Of a stretch of 64,000 nucleotides of DNA, positions 63,261-64,000 are shown piece after piece; positions within the stretch are counted from its first letter, which is position 1, and each line of letters opens with the position of its first letter. The stretch spans positions 62,442,860 through 62,506,859 of the forward strand of contig NC_079216.1 of assembly GCF_029633865.1 (NCBI RefSeq), read 5' to 3'. The notes below the pieces were generated by a model. That model ran no database searches. It was not told the origin of the DNA and was given only the letters and a program-made list of their open reading frames with translations. The stretch is from Lampris incognitus. Its lineage: Eukaryota; Chordata; Actinopteri; Lampriformes; Lampridae. Position numbers and translations under genes: made by a program.

Positions 63261-64000
63261 GAGTTCGGCCTTGCAGCCCCGGATAACAAGGGTGGGGACA
63301 CCTGCAGTTGTGTGGATACCTGCAGTCAGTTGAGACTGAAGAAGTCACTTGAGTGATTAAACATTTCTCTCAAATGTTGTGTCCAGATGAACTTATTCAA
63401 ATTTCTGTGACAACTGAAAATAGTATGGGCCTTTAGTGTTAGCCCTTGTATTATTAAGAAATCTGTTTATCAGTTTGGGAGTAATAGCAGGTTCATTTTA
63501 GAATCCAACGGTTAACCCTTTTGTTTACATCTGAAAAGGAAAGAATGTTTTTTGAAGGCTCCAACGTTTCAGCAAATTTCTCAATACTGAAGCGATCAGT
63601 GTAGTTTTTGTATGATTCTACATGATGCTCAACAACATTTAAAAAGGTAAACCTATTCTTGTTCTTAGCTATAAAGCAGATGTAAGTTATCTTCATAGTA
63701 TACGTTCTTTGATTAGTCTTGAGAGCAGTCAATATAAGCAGTCTCCAATCAGGTAGGTTTTAGACAAAGAACAACAAGTGTAATTTTCTACCTGGCAGAA
63801 TAGAAAACCAGGGGTACTGGCGATACCCGAGGACCGGATTGTAAACCACGGCTCTAGGGCAGCGGAGGCTAACCATGTGCCATGGAGAGCCATGGGCATG
63901 CAGGCTTTCATTCCAACCCGACTTTACAACAGGTGATTTCACTGATACATTCTTCCTCTTTGGTTGAAGGGTTGCTAATCAGTGATATCCCCTGGTGTGG
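63261..64000. other. Terminal stretch, no gene recognised
   Basis: It contains GAAGAAGTCACTTGAGTGAT and TTGTGTCCAGATGAAC (63338-63400), which I recall as part of a common fish interspersed repeat. The rest is AT-rich. 63840-63935 reads like the edge of another repeat (GGGCATGCAGGCTTTCATTC). Confidence 0.4.

Overview
The window is animal nuclear DNA, most likely from a ray-finned (teleost) fish. Two spliced vertebrate genes lie in the first 11 kb, and both read through as conserved proteins only when introns are removed. The rest is long microsatellites, tRNA-derived SINEs, L2- and RTE-type LINEs, Ty3/gypsy elements and hAT, Tc1/mariner, Tigger and Crypton DNA elements, a mix typical of teleosts. 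The species cannot be read from the sequence.

Region 1 (1-7.5 kb). The last eight coding exons of mitochondrial NADP-dependent isocitrate dehydrogenase (IDH2) run on the + strand and end at 5593. ZNF710, a gene for an 11-finger C2H2 protein, converges on it from the - strand, with coding exons from 11173 down to 7559. The two genes stand tail to tail, as they do in human (established knowledge of 15q26), so this is conserved microsynteny. The last coding exon of ZNF710 carries an in-frame GT/CA microsatellite, and its first intron after the ATG carries a 22-bp minisatellite.

Region 2 (11.2-24.9 kb). This is the 5' side of ZNF710, where non-coding exons and promoter should lie, but none can be placed with confidence. 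It is dominated by very long purine/pyrimidine tracts and GT, GA and CTC repeats, with CpG-dense stretches near 16.3-17.3 kb and 19.55-19.8 kb. A SINE lies at 22 kb, followed by sequence without recognisable features.

Region 3 (24.9-41.9 kb). This is a nest of transposons. One or more antisense RTE-type LINEs (25.7-32.1 kb) are cut by an L2 tail, a hAT-like element carrying a SINE, and a Tigger/pogo element flanked by duplicated TA. A tRNA-Lys(CTT)-like gene sits directly beside the RTE 5' end. L2 pieces, further RTE copies (one nearly full length at 36.7-39.9 kb) and a 5' LTR-PBS-gag fragment of an LTR retrotransposon follow.

Region 4 (41.9-64 kb). A LINE is interrupted by a gypsy pol with a 3' LTR. 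Next come a complete-ended hAT element (14-bp TIRs, 8-bp target duplication) split by a LINE, an L2 RT, and a two-exon Crypton-type tyrosine recombinase pseudogene whose intron holds a large palindrome. After these lie MITEs, a decayed Tc1/mariner element, two kinds of tRNA-derived SINE (one with a perfect 16-bp target duplication) and a decayed gypsy element with two LTRs.

No host gene was recognised after 11.2 kb. No transposon copy has an intact set of catalytic residues: the gypsy RT, RTE RT and Crypton recombinase each show specific lost residues. I saw no clear evidence of a wholly new system. The most interesting signals are the translated microsatellite in ZNF710, the intron-containing Crypton, and several insertions whose boundaries are defined to the base.
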